From the NCBI GenBank assembly GCA_029465975.1, contig CM055761.1, forward strand, positions 9,102,529-9,166,528: 64,000 nucleotides of DNA. Direction: 5' to 3'. Each line of letters opens with the position of its first letter. Position 1 is the stretch's first letter. Source of the stretch: Dallia pectoralis (Eukaryota; Chordata; Actinopteri; Esociformes; Umbridae). The notes below the pieces were generated by a model. It did no database searches. It was not told the origin of the DNA and saw only the letters and a program-made list of their open reading frames with translations. Shown piece after piece: positions 10,301 to 20,339 of the stretch. Position numbers and translations under genes: made by a program.

Positions 10301-11838
10301 TCATCAGCACATATATACGTGTGTGTGTGTGTTGGGTGAGCCGATCTCTGTTAGACACCTGCTTCTTAACAGCTCCTCAGATGCTTCAGATTCCCTGAAT
10401 ATGATGCCAGTCACCTCCCTGGTATTACTGCATCCGTACAATGTCTCCTGTGTGATTAACTCAGCATAACCTGCCATTTATTACTGTACCCCCATACTGC
10501 TACCATACAATGGCTCCTGTGTGATTAACTCAGCATAACCTGCCATTTATATCAGTCTAGTAATATTTGCTTAGCATGTGTTCAGATGGGCCTTTATTTC
10601 ACATGTACATGTAACATTTGAAATGTAATTAACCCGTTTTCTTTCAAATCAATTGATCTGAAACAGAGATAATATACAATTGAAATGACAACCAAAGTAT
10701 CACCATAAAAGAGAAAACCACCAGAACTTACCATGAAGCTTTCATTCCAACAACACCCTGTACACTTCCCTAGGCTGATGAACACTCCAGCAGGTAGGAA
10801 CATCTACAGAGACAGACAACAAGGTTCTCTCAGGTTTGGCCTTCTAGTAAGACATGTCTAAGAGTACGACACACAAACCCACAACCACACATGCAGTCAG
10901 AGCTGGCAGTAATGAAGACAGCTAGGAGCTGGTCTCCCAACAATTAATTACCGTTAGTGACTAACATAGAAACTGCTCTAATGTTGCTGAATTGTTCCAT
11001 TTGAATAGTAAGCAGAAACTACCATTTGAGTTTCAGGAATGTAGATGTATTTGTCTACTTTTATGCATTTTATACATTTATTAACAGTTTTAACATCTCT
11101 AATACCACACTGTAACATTTGTACTAAAAACACAATGACATATCGCTGGGTTAGGGCTTATTCCACAATGACATATAGCTGGGTTAGGGTTTATTCTATA
11201 ATGACATATCGCTGGGTTAGGGTTTATTCCACAATGACATATCGATGGGTTAGGGTTTATTCCATAATGACAAATTGCGGGGTTAGGGTTTATTCCACAA
11301 TGACATATTGCTGGGTTAGGGTTTATTCCATAATGACACATTGCTGGGTTAGGGTTTATTCCACAATGACATATCGCTGGGTTAGGGTTTATTCCACAAT
11401 GACATATCGCTGGGTTAGGGTTAGGGTTTATTCCACAATGACATATTGCTGGGTTAGGGTTTATTCCACAATGACATATCGCTGGGTTAGGGTTTATTCC
11501 ACAATGACATATCGCTGGCTTAGGGTTAGGGTTTATTCCATAATGACATATCGCTGGGTTAGGGTTTATTCCACAATGACAAATCGCTGGGTTAGGGTTA
11601 GGGTTTATTCCATAATGACATATCGCTGGGTCAGGGCTTATTCCATAATGACATATCGCTGGCTACTCACCAACACGCCTCCTCCTCCAATTCCCATCAT
11701 GTACCAAATCAGCTTGGAGAGTCTCTCCTGTTGAAACTGTCCTCCAGGGAAAAACAGCAGGACATTGGCCACAATACAGCACACAGCCAAAGGTAACAGG
11801 GCAAAGCCCAATGACCGAGCGAAACCCATAGAGCACAT
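4157..11838 (-). CDS. tm4sf18: TM4SF1/TM4SF18-type L6-family tetraspan protein (four coding exons, 193 aa)
   Basis: A member of the transmembrane 4 L six family: small four-pass plasma-membrane proteins that associate with tetraspanin-like microdomains; zebrafish tm4sf18 amplifies VEGF signalling in angiogenesis (established for the family, inferred here). Joined coding exons 11838-11671, 10803-10732, 8703-8561 and 4355-4157 give 193 residues, close to the usual 200. TM1 contains LLPLAVCCIVANVLLFFPGG, exon 2 the TGCCWNES loop (six residues shorter than in tm4sf4, with a reduced CCG motif), TM3 VGLAGSGFCFIISAMAM, then the large loop, and TM4 the VEWNVTLLSILLGL-ICVLQVINGL segment. All introns have GT-AG ends and phases match tm4sf4. 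TM4SF1 is the main alternative name; assignment to tm4sf18 rests on GWNYPF and YLFD-style loop residues plus synteny. The introns hold a DIRS element and five minisatellites. Confidence 0.8.
4331..4552. repeat. 111-bp tandem duplication across the tm4sf18 exon 4 acceptor
   Basis: Two imperfect copies, 4331-4441 and 4442-4552. Each has the first 25 or so bases of exon 4, the acceptor TTCACAG and about 80 bases of intron. The outer copy reads YMFDKQSWS and then a stop, so using it would truncate the protein. Confidence 0.8.
4841..5035. repeat. DIRS right inverted terminal repeat
   Basis: Matches, in inverted orientation, the left terminus at 8356-8491: shared stretches include GCTCTGCGTGAGTG, GGGTGACGTCGCAA and TAAAGCACCCCTAAACACAAG. 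Its outermost 45 bases are also inverted at 5091-5138. Confidence 0.85.
5087..5180. repeat. DIRS internal complementary region
   Basis: Bases 5091-5138 are the reverse complement of the right outer end (4841-4885), and 5139-5180 (GGGAACTTCGAGCTG, GTGAAAACGCTGTGG) match the reverse complement of the left outer end (8440-8491). In DIRS elements this region templates circle closure before integration. Confidence 0.8.
5190..6490 (-). pseudogene. DIRS reverse transcriptase and RNase H (inactive)
   Basis: RT landmarks in order: IDLKDAYFHVSI, RKFLKFTFGG, then after a frameshift near 6200-6290 LRLQGIRILNYIHDWLV, GLRLNAGKSVLSP and TFLGVIWDS. RNase H landmarks: LEMLAVFQALKHF, VWSDNTSVVSYNNHQGG and IPGYLNQGADILSR. 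These residues are characteristic of DIRS RT/RH. Catalytic YIDD is YIHD (GAC to CAC near 6172). At least two frame breaks are present, so no functional enzyme is made. Confidence 0.85.
6605..8017 (-). pseudogene. DIRS gag-like region, frame-disrupted
   Basis: Minus-strand open frames at 8017-7709, 7313-6908 and 6901-6605 lie between the left terminus and RT, where DIRS elements encode gag. They change frame repeatedly. Assignment is by position; I recognise no gag motif. Confidence 0.5.
8356..8491. repeat. DIRS left inverted terminal repeat
   Basis: Inverted match to 4865-5035. It contains CTTGTGTTTAGGGGTGCTTT and CACGCAGCTCGAAGTTCCCT, ending at GATAGGGAACC. Confidence 0.85.
8561..8703 (-). 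CDS. tm4sf18: tm4sf18 exon 3 (143 bp)
   Basis: Acceptor ATTCTAG, then MCGSVMAALVGLAGSGFC and ISAMAMLEGPQCF, ending PFAEKRG plus two bases before GTGAGT. It encodes TM3 and the start of the large extracellular loop. The acceptor and first seven exon bases are the edge of a 36-bp array that repeats them about twenty times. Confidence 0.85.
8701..9447. repeat. 36-bp minisatellite abutting tm4sf18 exon 3
   Basis: About 21 units of plus-strand sense CATCTAGAATACACACACTG followed by TACATTACTACACACA. On the gene strand each unit carries TATTCTAG then ATGTGTG, copying the acceptor and first seven bases of exon 3. Higher-order pattern: units with ACAAAC and CCCATACAAC alternate in blocks at 8850-9080. 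Confidence 0.9.
9448..9900. repeat. 36-bp minisatellite (CTACCACCACCACACACCAG)
   Basis: About 12 units of CCTACTGTGTCACCTGCTAC plus CACCACCACACACCAG, directly continuing the preceding 36-bp array. The junction near 9447 shares TACTACCACCACCACACACC, suggesting one array gave rise to the other. It is in intron 2 of tm4sf18. Confidence 0.85.
10108..10285. repeat. 43-bp minisatellite, four copies
   Basis: Units of CATCACACACAGCAGGGTGT plus CTAGTGAAACATACCTCCCAYAG (GTGCCTACTG in one). Intron 2 of tm4sf18. Confidence 0.8.
10431..10552. repeat. Short direct duplication of about 50 bp
   Basis: TACAATG-CTCCTGTGTGATTAACTCAGCATAACCTGCC occurs twice, 70 bases apart. No other structure seen between 10285 and exon 2 of tm4sf18. 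Confidence 0.7.
10732..10803 (-). CDS. tm4sf18: tm4sf18 exon 2 (24 codons)
   Basis: Acceptor CTGTAG, then MFLPAGVFISLGKCTGCCWN and the end NESFM, then donor GTAAGT. The matching tm4sf4 exon has 30 codons with a full DCCGCCGNESCGKR loop; here that loop is six residues shorter and has only one CC pair. Confidence 0.75.
11133..11666. repeat. 33-bp minisatellite with telomere-like GGGTTAGGGTT
   Basis: About 16 units of GGGTTAGGGTTTATTCCACA followed by ATGACATATCGCT. Three units contain an extra GGTTAG, giving runs of two TTAGGG copies. The array fills the 5' half of tm4sf18 intron 1 and ends about seven bases from the exon 1 donor. Confidence 0.9.
11671..11838 (-). CDS. tm4sf18: tm4sf18 exon 1 (56 codons, start ATG at 11838)
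   Basis: Starts MCSMGFARSLGFALLPL, the MC start typical of L6 proteins, and ends GIGGGGVL followed by GTGAGT. Length 168 bp, phase 0, parallel to tm4sf4 exon 1 (174 bp). The 33-bp array of intron 1 starts about seven bases after the donor. Confidence 0.85.
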
Positions 11839-11879
11839 CGCCCCAACGAAACAGGACGAAGCAGCCAGCAGACGCAGAT

Positions 11880-12670
11880 GTAACCCAATGTAACGTTAGG
11901 AGGATCTGTGAACAGAGGAATGGAGTAGAAGAATGGAGAGGAAAAGGTCTAGGGTCTGTTCACAGCTGTAATCCAGGAAGGGAACTGAGAGGTTTCTCTA
12001 GTGTGTAGAGTTTTAGCTGAACCCTCCACCTCCTGCATGTCACACTGAGGCTAATGACGCAGCTAGCTCTGTTTTAGGGCCAGGGTCTCAAGTGGAGCGG
12101 ATGCCATGGGAAGGGACGTTGAGAGTCTTGAGCCCTTACAAATCCCTCAGGGCTGCAGGCATTTAGCCAGAAAAACCATGACAAACCCCTCAGAAACCGA
12201 GGAGGATTGGGGAGGGGTTGAGGGGGGGGGGCAAGTAAGACAGACTGACAGTAACACAGGGTGATGTGAGAGAGTACGTGTGCACCCTTCCCAATTGTAG
12301 AGGAAGTGGCAGTTAGGCTGGGCAGCTGGGCCACAAGACTGCATTCAAAACTTGCTAGTTTACAAAAGAAGAAAGGCTCTTTATAAGCTTGGTATGAAAC
12401 TCTGAGACAATAAGAAAGAATTCACGACCCGTCTAAGAGTTTATGAGGTGGGATAAATTGTCATGACAAAACACAATTGGTAGAAGAATAACATTTTAGG
12501 AAATCAGGTTTATCATTACAAGTGCTTGATTATTATTGATAGCTTACCTGAGTGTAATTGACCTCCTGGGGACAATTTCGTTTTACACAATTTGTCCAAA
12601 ATGAAGAAAAAAAAAATACTGGCCAATCTTTGACAGACCTAAACTAACAGCAAAAAAGAAAAAAAGAAAA
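11880..12670. other. Upstream flank of tm4sf18, no element seen
   Basis: Presumed 5' flank and 5' untranslated region of tm4sf18. No clear TATA box or CpG island was seen. It contains an unremarkable G-run near 12220 and an A-run near 12605. Confidence 0.4.
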
Positions 12671-12677
12671 TCGAAAC

Positions 12678-13830
12678 ATGGTCTTGTCACATCCGTGGTC
12701 TTGTCACATCCGTGGTCTTGTCACATCCATGGTCTTGTCACACACATGGTCTTGTCACACACGTGGTCTTGTCACACACATGGTCTTGTCACACACATGG
12801 TCTTTTCACACACATGGTCTTTTCACACACATGGTCTTTTCACACACATGGTCTTGTCACACCCATGGCCTTGTCACACACATGGTCTTGTCACACACAT
12901 GGTCTTGTCACACACATAGTCTTTTCACACACATGGTCTTTTCACACACATGGTCTTTTCACACACATGGTCTTGTCACACCCATGGCCTTGTCACACAC
13001 ATGGTCTTGTCACACACATGGTCTTGTCACATCCATGGTCTTGTCACATCCGTGGCCTTGTCACATCCATGGCCTTGTCACATCCATGGTCTTGTCACAT
13101 CCATGGTCATGTCACATCCATGGTCTAGTCACACACATGGTCTAGTCACATTCATGGTCTTGTCACACACATGGTCTTGTCACACACATGGTCTTGTCAC
13201 ATCCGTGGTCTTGTCACATCCGTGGCCTTGTCACATCCGTGGTCTTGTCACATCCGTGGCCTTGTCACATCCGTGGTCTTGTCACATATGTGGTCTTGTC
13301 ACACCCATGGCATTGTCACGTACGTGGTCTTGTCACATCCGTGGTCTAGTCACATCCATGGCCTTGTCACATATGTGGTCTTGTCACATCCATGGTCTTG
13401 CCACGCCCATGGCCTTGTCACACCCATGGCCTTGTCACACCCATGGCCTTGTCACATCCGTGGTCTTGTCACATCCGTGGTCTAGTCACACCCATGACCT
13501 TGTCACATACGTGGTCTTGTCACATCTGTGGTCTTGTCACATCTGTGGTCTTGTCACATCCAAGGCCTTGTCACACACATGGTCTTGTCACACACATGGT
13601 CTTGTCACATCTGTGGTCTTGTCTCATCCATGGTCTTGTCACACACATGGTCTTGTCACATCCATGGTCTTGTCACACACATGGCCTTGTCACATTTGTG
13701 TTCTTGTCACATCCGTGGTCTTGTCACACACATGGTCTTGTCACACACATGGTCTTGTCACATCTGTGGTCTTGTCACACACATGGCCTTGTCACATTTG
13801 TGTTCTTGTCACATCCGTGGTCTTACAATA
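12678..13830. repeat. 17-bp minisatellite, about 68 copies
   Basis: Units of CATGGTCTTGTCACACA with frequent ACAC/ATCC/CCC variants and CATGG/CGTGG alternation. All three plus-strand frames are open for long stretches because 3 x 17 = 51 bp contains no stop; these are not genes. Confidence 0.95.
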
Positions 13831-13889
13831 TGTATTTACTAATTAAAAAGGCCCTCCTGATGCTGTACAATATTAAACTATTTACGCTG

Positions 13890-14756
13890 TAATTAGGCCC
13901 AGCTCTATCCTTTTGGGGCCTTAGGCAAAATTAGATTTCGAGCCACCTCTTCCTTAGCAGTTGGGGGCCCAATAGTTGTCATGTGCCAGACAGGAATGCT
14001 TTAGAATGGATATCTAGAAAAAAACATCACGTTTTATTTAGTATTGTGATCCAGCATTATACAGCCCTAATCTGTCCTAACGAAGGTTATCTGGATTTTC
14101 TTATAAGCCACAAATGCATTTTGTGAAGGCACAGTGTTCAGCACAACCTTTTTTCCCACAGGAGAACAGTGTTTCATTCATTCATTTGCTGACTAGCATC
14201 TTCCAGGAGATTTGAGAGCATGTACCATGAGAAGCTTGTTATAAGACGATAAAACTGAGAACAAAGTTCAATCCACTGATTTAGCGCCACTGGATTGAGT
14301 TGTTGAGGTGGGAATATTATTGGGGGTAAATTCACAAGACAATCAAATACAAATGTTTTAGACTATTATTTTACTGACTTTAGAAAATAAAAACATAATG
14401 TTTATGGAATATTTGTGTAACGATTCCAGGCTCACTGAGAGCATCCAGTGGGCTAAGAGGACGTTGCAGTTCCCTTAGGGTAATTATATATGTTTGAAGT
14501 CACCTGAATCAGATGTGGGTGATTAGAGTGGGCACAGCTGGTTAAGATTTGGTGATTATGTTTGTTTTGTTTAAATGTTATTAGTAGGTCACTGTAGATG
14601 CACAATATTAGAGACACAACTAGTGTTACTGAGGGTCACCCGATGCTGCTTTGGGATGAATGCGTGCTAGTGGTCATTACACGCCCCTAGCAGCAATGGG
14701 CTTCCTAGCATTTGGGCGGCCCCTTATGTTGCTTCTGCCTAAAACCAGCCCTGCAG
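13890..14756. mobile_element. Possible hAT-like DNA transposon remnant
   Basis: The left edge (CCTTTTGGGGCCTTAGGCAAA) and the right edge (GGGCGGCCCCTTATG, GCCTAAAACCAGCCCTGC) resemble the opposite ends of fish hAT-type non-autonomous elements that end CAGGGC. No transposase frame is visible and no target duplication was confirmed. Confidence 0.35.
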
Positions 14757-16245
14757 AAAGCCGCTAAATACCTCTACAGACGTGCCCCAATAAGAGGCAG
14801 CTGTGTAGCTGCATAGCTGGTTGTTCAGGAATCTGTTGGAGGCCTGCAGCTGTCTCTGTTGTGGGCGTTGGTGTAATGCTGATTTCTGGGTTCGGGTGTG
14901 ATTGCGCCACAATATATATAGTATGTTCCAGATCTTTAGTTTTTATTTTCAATACATTTATTTTTAATACATTATTAATCAATGTAGTTGTACAGAAATA
15001 TAATTAGTCCCTTGGCTATAATAGCAGCCCAGGCCTAGATCTAACAAGAAAGAGAGTCAAGAGTATTATTAACCTGATCTCCATCTTGGTTTGGTTGAAT
15101 TTTATGGAAATAGTACATTTTGGACAGTCTCTGTTTGAAAGGAGAGAGTTGTTAGCTGATTTTCCAGCTGCTCAATCCAAGTCTGGAGCAATAGGCCTTG
15201 GTCCTTCTCACAGAGGGCCTGGGATGACCATGACTTAGACAGGAAGTGCCCCGGTTTCCTCTCATTCCATAGAATATGCTACTAAATGCAATGGTCATGA
15301 CATCACTCAACTATTCACTACAAAGGAAAGTAGTCAAAGCGAGTCAAAGCAGAAAAACAAAACACTTTGATGGAGAAATATTTTTGGGATCATTCTCATA
15401 AATAACACCAACCCTAAATTGTCTCAACAATGACTAAATTGTAAGTGTGATATGAAAAAATCAGTTCTTGTTATCATCAATTTATTTCCAAGGAAATGCT
15501 TTACTCAAAATAGATGACACAATTATCATCTTTATTTCAACAGGATAATAATAAAGTATTTACAGTAATCAAGTATAGAAATACAGCAAACAATCTGACC
15601 TGAATGAATCATGGTCTTGTTGAAAATGTTGAGTGACCACACATTCTTTAAATAGGCACAACGACACACAAAAAACGAATTCATGTGCTCAAGAGGTTCT
15701 GTTTGGGGTTGGAAGATGTCACATTACTGGAATGTTCAATAGGAAAAAAACATCGGACATTAGATCCAATATAAAACAGGATTTGAAGGCAATTTGTTAC
15801 AAAAACATAATTGGTATTTAAAGTGGTTCAAAATATTGCATCATCTCATCAAGATTAAAGTGTATCCATCAGTGTAATAATACTACATTATAATCAATTA
15901 AGTCCATACATTAATTTGCTTGCAATAGTATAATTACAGTTTATTTAAATTATATTTTTATTGTATAATTACTGTTGTTGTTTTATTGTATAATTAAATG
16001 TGTTACTGATATTGAAGTACCACAGAGCTTTCTGTTATTGTCATACTGTAAAGCTCTCTACCTCCCCCTGGGGGTGGGGGAGAGTCACTCATACCCCTGG
16101 ACACAACATCAGCTCTGGGGTCTGATCCTGCCCACTAAACTCTAACTGCAGCCCCATTGGTTGGCAAGTTCGGCCAATCCCCTACTGAGATTACCTGGCC
16201 TCGTCCAAACTGACTACGATTGTGACAAGTGATAGGCCAGCTAAC
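14757..16245. other. Intergenic sequence, no feature recognised
   Basis: AT-rich unique-looking DNA with only short unrecognised open frames (for example 15633-15821). A G-rich patch CCCCCTGGGGGTGGGGG lies near 16064. Confidence 0.4.
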
Positions 16246-16249
16246 CACA

Positions 16250-16885
16250 TGAGAACGACACACCACTTCAACACCCTGCACCAAGTTGACACACCACTTC
16301 AACACCCAGCACCAAGTTGACACACCACTTCAACACCCTGCACCAAGTTGACACACCACTTCAACACCCTGCACCAAGTTGACACACCACTTCAACACCC
16401 AGCACCAAGTTGACACACCACTTCAACACCCTGCACCAAGTTGACACACCACATCAACACACAGCACCAAGTTGACACACCACTTCAACACCCTGCACCA
16501 AGTTGACACACCACTTCAACACCCTGCACCAAGTTGACACACCACTTCAACACCCAGCACCAAGTTGACACACCACTTCAACACCCTGCACCAAGTTGAC
16601 ACACCACTTCAACACCCAGCACCAAGTTGACACACCACTTCAACACCCTGCACCAAGTTGACACACCACTTCAACACCCTGCACCAAGTTGACACACCAC
16701 TTCAACACCCAGCACCAAGTTGACACACCACTTCAACACCCTGCACCAAGTTGACACACCACTTCAACACCCAGCACCAAGTTGACACACCACTTCAACA
16801 CCCAGCACCAAGTTGACACACCACTTCAACACCCTGCACCAAGTTGACACACCACTTCAACACCCTGCACCAGGTTGACACACCA
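16250..16885. repeat. 31-bp minisatellite
   Basis: About 20 units of GACACACCACTTCAACACCC followed by TGCACCAAGTT, varying mainly at CCCTGC versus CCCAGC. Confidence 0.9.
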
Positions 16886-16889
16886 CTTC

Positions 16890-18035
16890 TGGGCTCTGAG
16901 AGATGAAAGAATGCATATTTCCAGAGGGATTTTCCCTAATTGACATAGGATATCCTAACTGTGAAACAGGTTTATTGAACTCTTACCCTAAGATGTCCAG
17001 ACCCTGCTGGTTGTCTGTTCTGCCTCATCAATAGTTGTACCCATCTGGCAGGGACGGAGTGGGACTGATTTTCAGCACGGGAGATGTGTAGTCAACCAGC
17101 TGATGTACTGTTTTAAACGTATGCTGTCTTTAGAATCTTTACAACCATTTTATTTGACAAATATCAATAAATACAAATAACAGGAAAGATGTTCAATAAA
17201 AAAGTGTTTACTTGCTTAAAGTATGTTTTGTAATAACATGCAATGGAAGTCATTTCCTAAGAATATCCTGTAACGGAAAGCTCCATTTTAAATGTGAATA
17301 TCAATAAATACAAATAACAGAAAGCTGTTCAAAATTATCAATAAATACAAATAACAGCACAGCTTCTTGGCCTGTGCTTAACACATTTTAGTGTGGAGAA
17401 ATTTCTCTCACATGCCAGCCCATCTAGCAACGCATGCAAAAAAGCTATATCTCAACAATTACGTTCCCTGGGAACTATTGTAGGAACACGCGATTACGTT
17501 ACTGGTGAAACGTATTTGAACGTAACTAAGACAAAAATTCACATCCACCAGGGGGAATGGAACCGGCGCCCTACGGCTCCGCAGCCGACCGCCCCACCCA
17601 CTGCTCCATCCTGCGCCCTTAGCCCGGGTTGTGATAATATGGATTTTCATATTGTATCAATTTACAGTGTCAAGACGCCGCAGCGCACTAGGTTTTTGCA
17701 TTGTTTTAACCACAGCAGATATATCCAAAAGGTCTACATAAATGCCAAGAGTTGCACTAATTGCTCATTGTGGCCAACTCCACATGGAGGCAAGTAAACC
17801 GATGATACAATTGCGTTCCCTTCTCTCGTCAGCGGCCCAACGGCCTGCGGCTCACCGGGAAAACTCCCGATTCTCCCGATTGCCACTCCGGGCCTGCCAT
17901 CTGGTATCCTTGGTCTAAATAATTCTGTTAATGTCACCCATCTGGTGTCAAATTTCTTCACATGAGTGTGTTCAGACTTTATAACTGTGCATGTGAGCTT
18001 CTCACTGCACTCCTGCCACAAATTGAACATAAACA
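16890..18035. other. Intergenic sequence with one unrecognised open frame
   Basis: A 134-codon plus-strand frame at 17393-17797 begins MEKFLSHASPSS and has a proline-rich PTAPQPTAPPTAP stretch; I cannot assign it. CAATAAATACAAATAACAG occurs three times between 17160 and 17355. A GC-rich patch at 17820-17900 looks like transposon-derived sequence. Confidence 0.35.
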
Positions 18036-18150
18036 TTAAAACAGTATAAACTAGATAGGTTACAATTTTTGCTGAAATTGTGATGTGTGCTTGCGGCCGC
18101 CCGTAATCGACTGTGTACTGATATCAACTGCCAATTTCCAGTTAGCACAG
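18036..18150 (-). repeat. Dispersed repeat end, inverted relative to 36530-36625
   Basis: Contains GATAGGTTACAATTTTTGCT, GTGTGCTTGCGGCCGCCCGT and CTGTGTACTGATATCAACTG. All three reappear reverse-complemented at 36530-36625 with few differences. Likely one terminus of an unidentified mobile element. Confidence 0.65.
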
Positions 18151-18429
18151 GGTTTAAATACCAACGTCATCACGTGACATGATTGTTTCGTAAACCTGCC
18201 CAGCAACTATAAGAACTTTTTTATCTTTTTGTTAAACATATTTTATTAAAAATGTTCCATCATGTACAACAATGTCGATCTACATTGCATACTGAAAATA
18301 GGCACAAAAAAACAAACCTAGACAATTACTTGTTCCTTATTGGAGCTATTAGATACTAACAGAAAAGGCTTCAATAAAGGCTTCAATAAATGACTTACGG
18401 TACACTAAGTAGATTTGTACTGTGGATTA

Positions 18430-19525
18430 GCTGCCTATATCCACTACAGGTACATACAGGTACCTCACATGTATAGTAAAACCTAACTCCACTACAGGTA
18501 CCTTACATGTATAGTAAAACCTAACTCCACTACAGGTACCTCACATATATAGTAAAACCTAACTCCACTACAGGTACCTCACATGTATAGTAAAACCTAA
18601 CTCCACCACAGGTACCTCACATGTATAGTAAAACCTAACACCACTACAGGTACCTCACATGTATAGTAAAACCTAACTCCACTACAGGCACATACAGGTA
18701 CCTCACATGTATAGTAAAACCTAACTCCACTACAGGTACCTCACATGTATAGTAAAACCTAACTCCACTAAAGGTACCTCACATGTATAGTAAAACCTAA
18801 CTCTACTACATACAGTTACCTCACATGTATAGTAAAACCTAACTCCACTACAGGTACCTCACATGTATAGTAAAACCTAACTCCACTAAAGGTACCTCAC
18901 ATGTATAGTAAAACCTAACTCCACTACAGGTACATACAGTTACCTCACATGTATAGTAAAACCTAACTCCACTACAGGTACCTTACATGTATAGTAAAAC
19001 CTAACTCTACTACAGGTAAATACAGTTACCTCACATGTATAATAAAACCTAACTCCACTACAGGTACCTCACATGTATAGTAAAACCTAACTCCACTACA
19101 GGTACCTCACATGTATAGTAAAACCTAACTCCACTACAGGTACCTCACATGTATAACCTAACTCTACTATAGGTACATACAGTTAACTCACATGTATAGT
19201 AGAACCTAACTCCACTACAGGTACCTCACATGTATAGTAAAACCTAACTCCACTACAGGTACCTCACATGTATAGTAAAACCTAACACCACTACAGGTAC
19301 CTCACATGTATAGTAAAACCTAACTCCACTACAGGTACCTCACATGTATAGTAAAACCTAACTCCACTACAGGTACCTCACATGTATAGTAAAACCTAAC
19401 TCCACTACAGGTACCTCACATGTATAGTAAAACCTAACACCACTACAGGTACCTCACATGTATAGTAAAACCTACCTCCACTACAGGTACCTCACATAGT
19501 AAAACCTAACACTACTACATAGGTA
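18430..19525. repeat. 39-bp minisatellite
   Basis: About 27 units of ACTCCACTACAGGTACCTCA followed by CATGTATAGTAAAACCTAA. Some units carry a ten-base insert (ACATACAGKT) giving a 49-bp variant. Confidence 0.9.
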
Positions 19526-19887
19526 CAAACCCACTTGACACTTTAACATGCTCACTAGTATGGAATGACCCAAGGGCTGATTTTTTGTGACACGGCATGA
19601 CAGAACTGTTTACTGGATGTTTCAGTGCAGTTGGAGTCAGACAGGAGTTTCTGTGTACTCATGACGTGTGGAAATACTGGGGCCAGGGTTTCCTTTGTAT
19701 ACAGGGTTGATGATTGCCATGGAAACAAGGAATGTGTCACCACACAGTTTAGCATTAGACATAATCGATTTACCCATTACTCACAACGTAAATATGTACA
19801 CATGTTCTCAATGTGACTTGTGTACTGGGGTACAGTGGTACACAAATAAAGCATGCAGTTATTAACCTGGTGGTGAGCACTTTATAG

Positions 19888-20336
19888 TATAGAGTACGGT
19901 AGTATGAATATGGTAGTGTGAATACGGTAGTGTGAGTATGGTAGTGTGAATACGGTAGTGTGAGTATGGTAGTGTGAATACGGTAGTGTGAGTATGGTAG
20001 TGTGAATACGGCAGTGTGAGTACGGTAGTGTGAGTACGGTAGTGTGGGTATGGTAGTGTGAATATGGTAGTGTGAGTATGGTAGTGTGAGTATGGTAGTG
20101 AGTATGGTAGTGTGAGTATGGTAGTGTGAGTATGGTAGTGTGAGTATGGTAGTGTGAGTATGGTAGTGTGAGTATGGTAGTGTGAGTACGGTAGTGTGAG
20201 TACGGTAGTGTGAGTACGGTAGTTTGAGTACGGTGGTGTGAGTACGGTGGTGTGAGTACGGTAGTGTGAGTACGGTAGTGTGAGTACGGTAGTGTGAGTG
20301 CGGTAGTGTGAGTACGGTAGTTTGGGTACGGTATTG
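19888..20336. repeat. 14-bp minisatellite
   Basis: About 31 units of GTGTGAGTAYGGTA, with A/C alternation forming blocks: GTATGG units cluster in the middle and GTACGG units at both ends. Confidence 0.9.
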
Positions 20337-20339
20337 TAC

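Noticed and set aside
11133..11666. A true interstitial telomere or chromosome end
   Set aside because: TTAGGG occurs only once or twice per 33-bp unit; there is no long pure TTAGGG run, and the array is inside a gene intron.
12678..13892. Several long plus-strand open frames of up to 298 codons reading MVLSHTWSCHTHGLVT repeats
   Set aside because: They are carried by a 17-bp tandem repeat with no stop in three consecutive units; all three frames are open, which is not how genes look.
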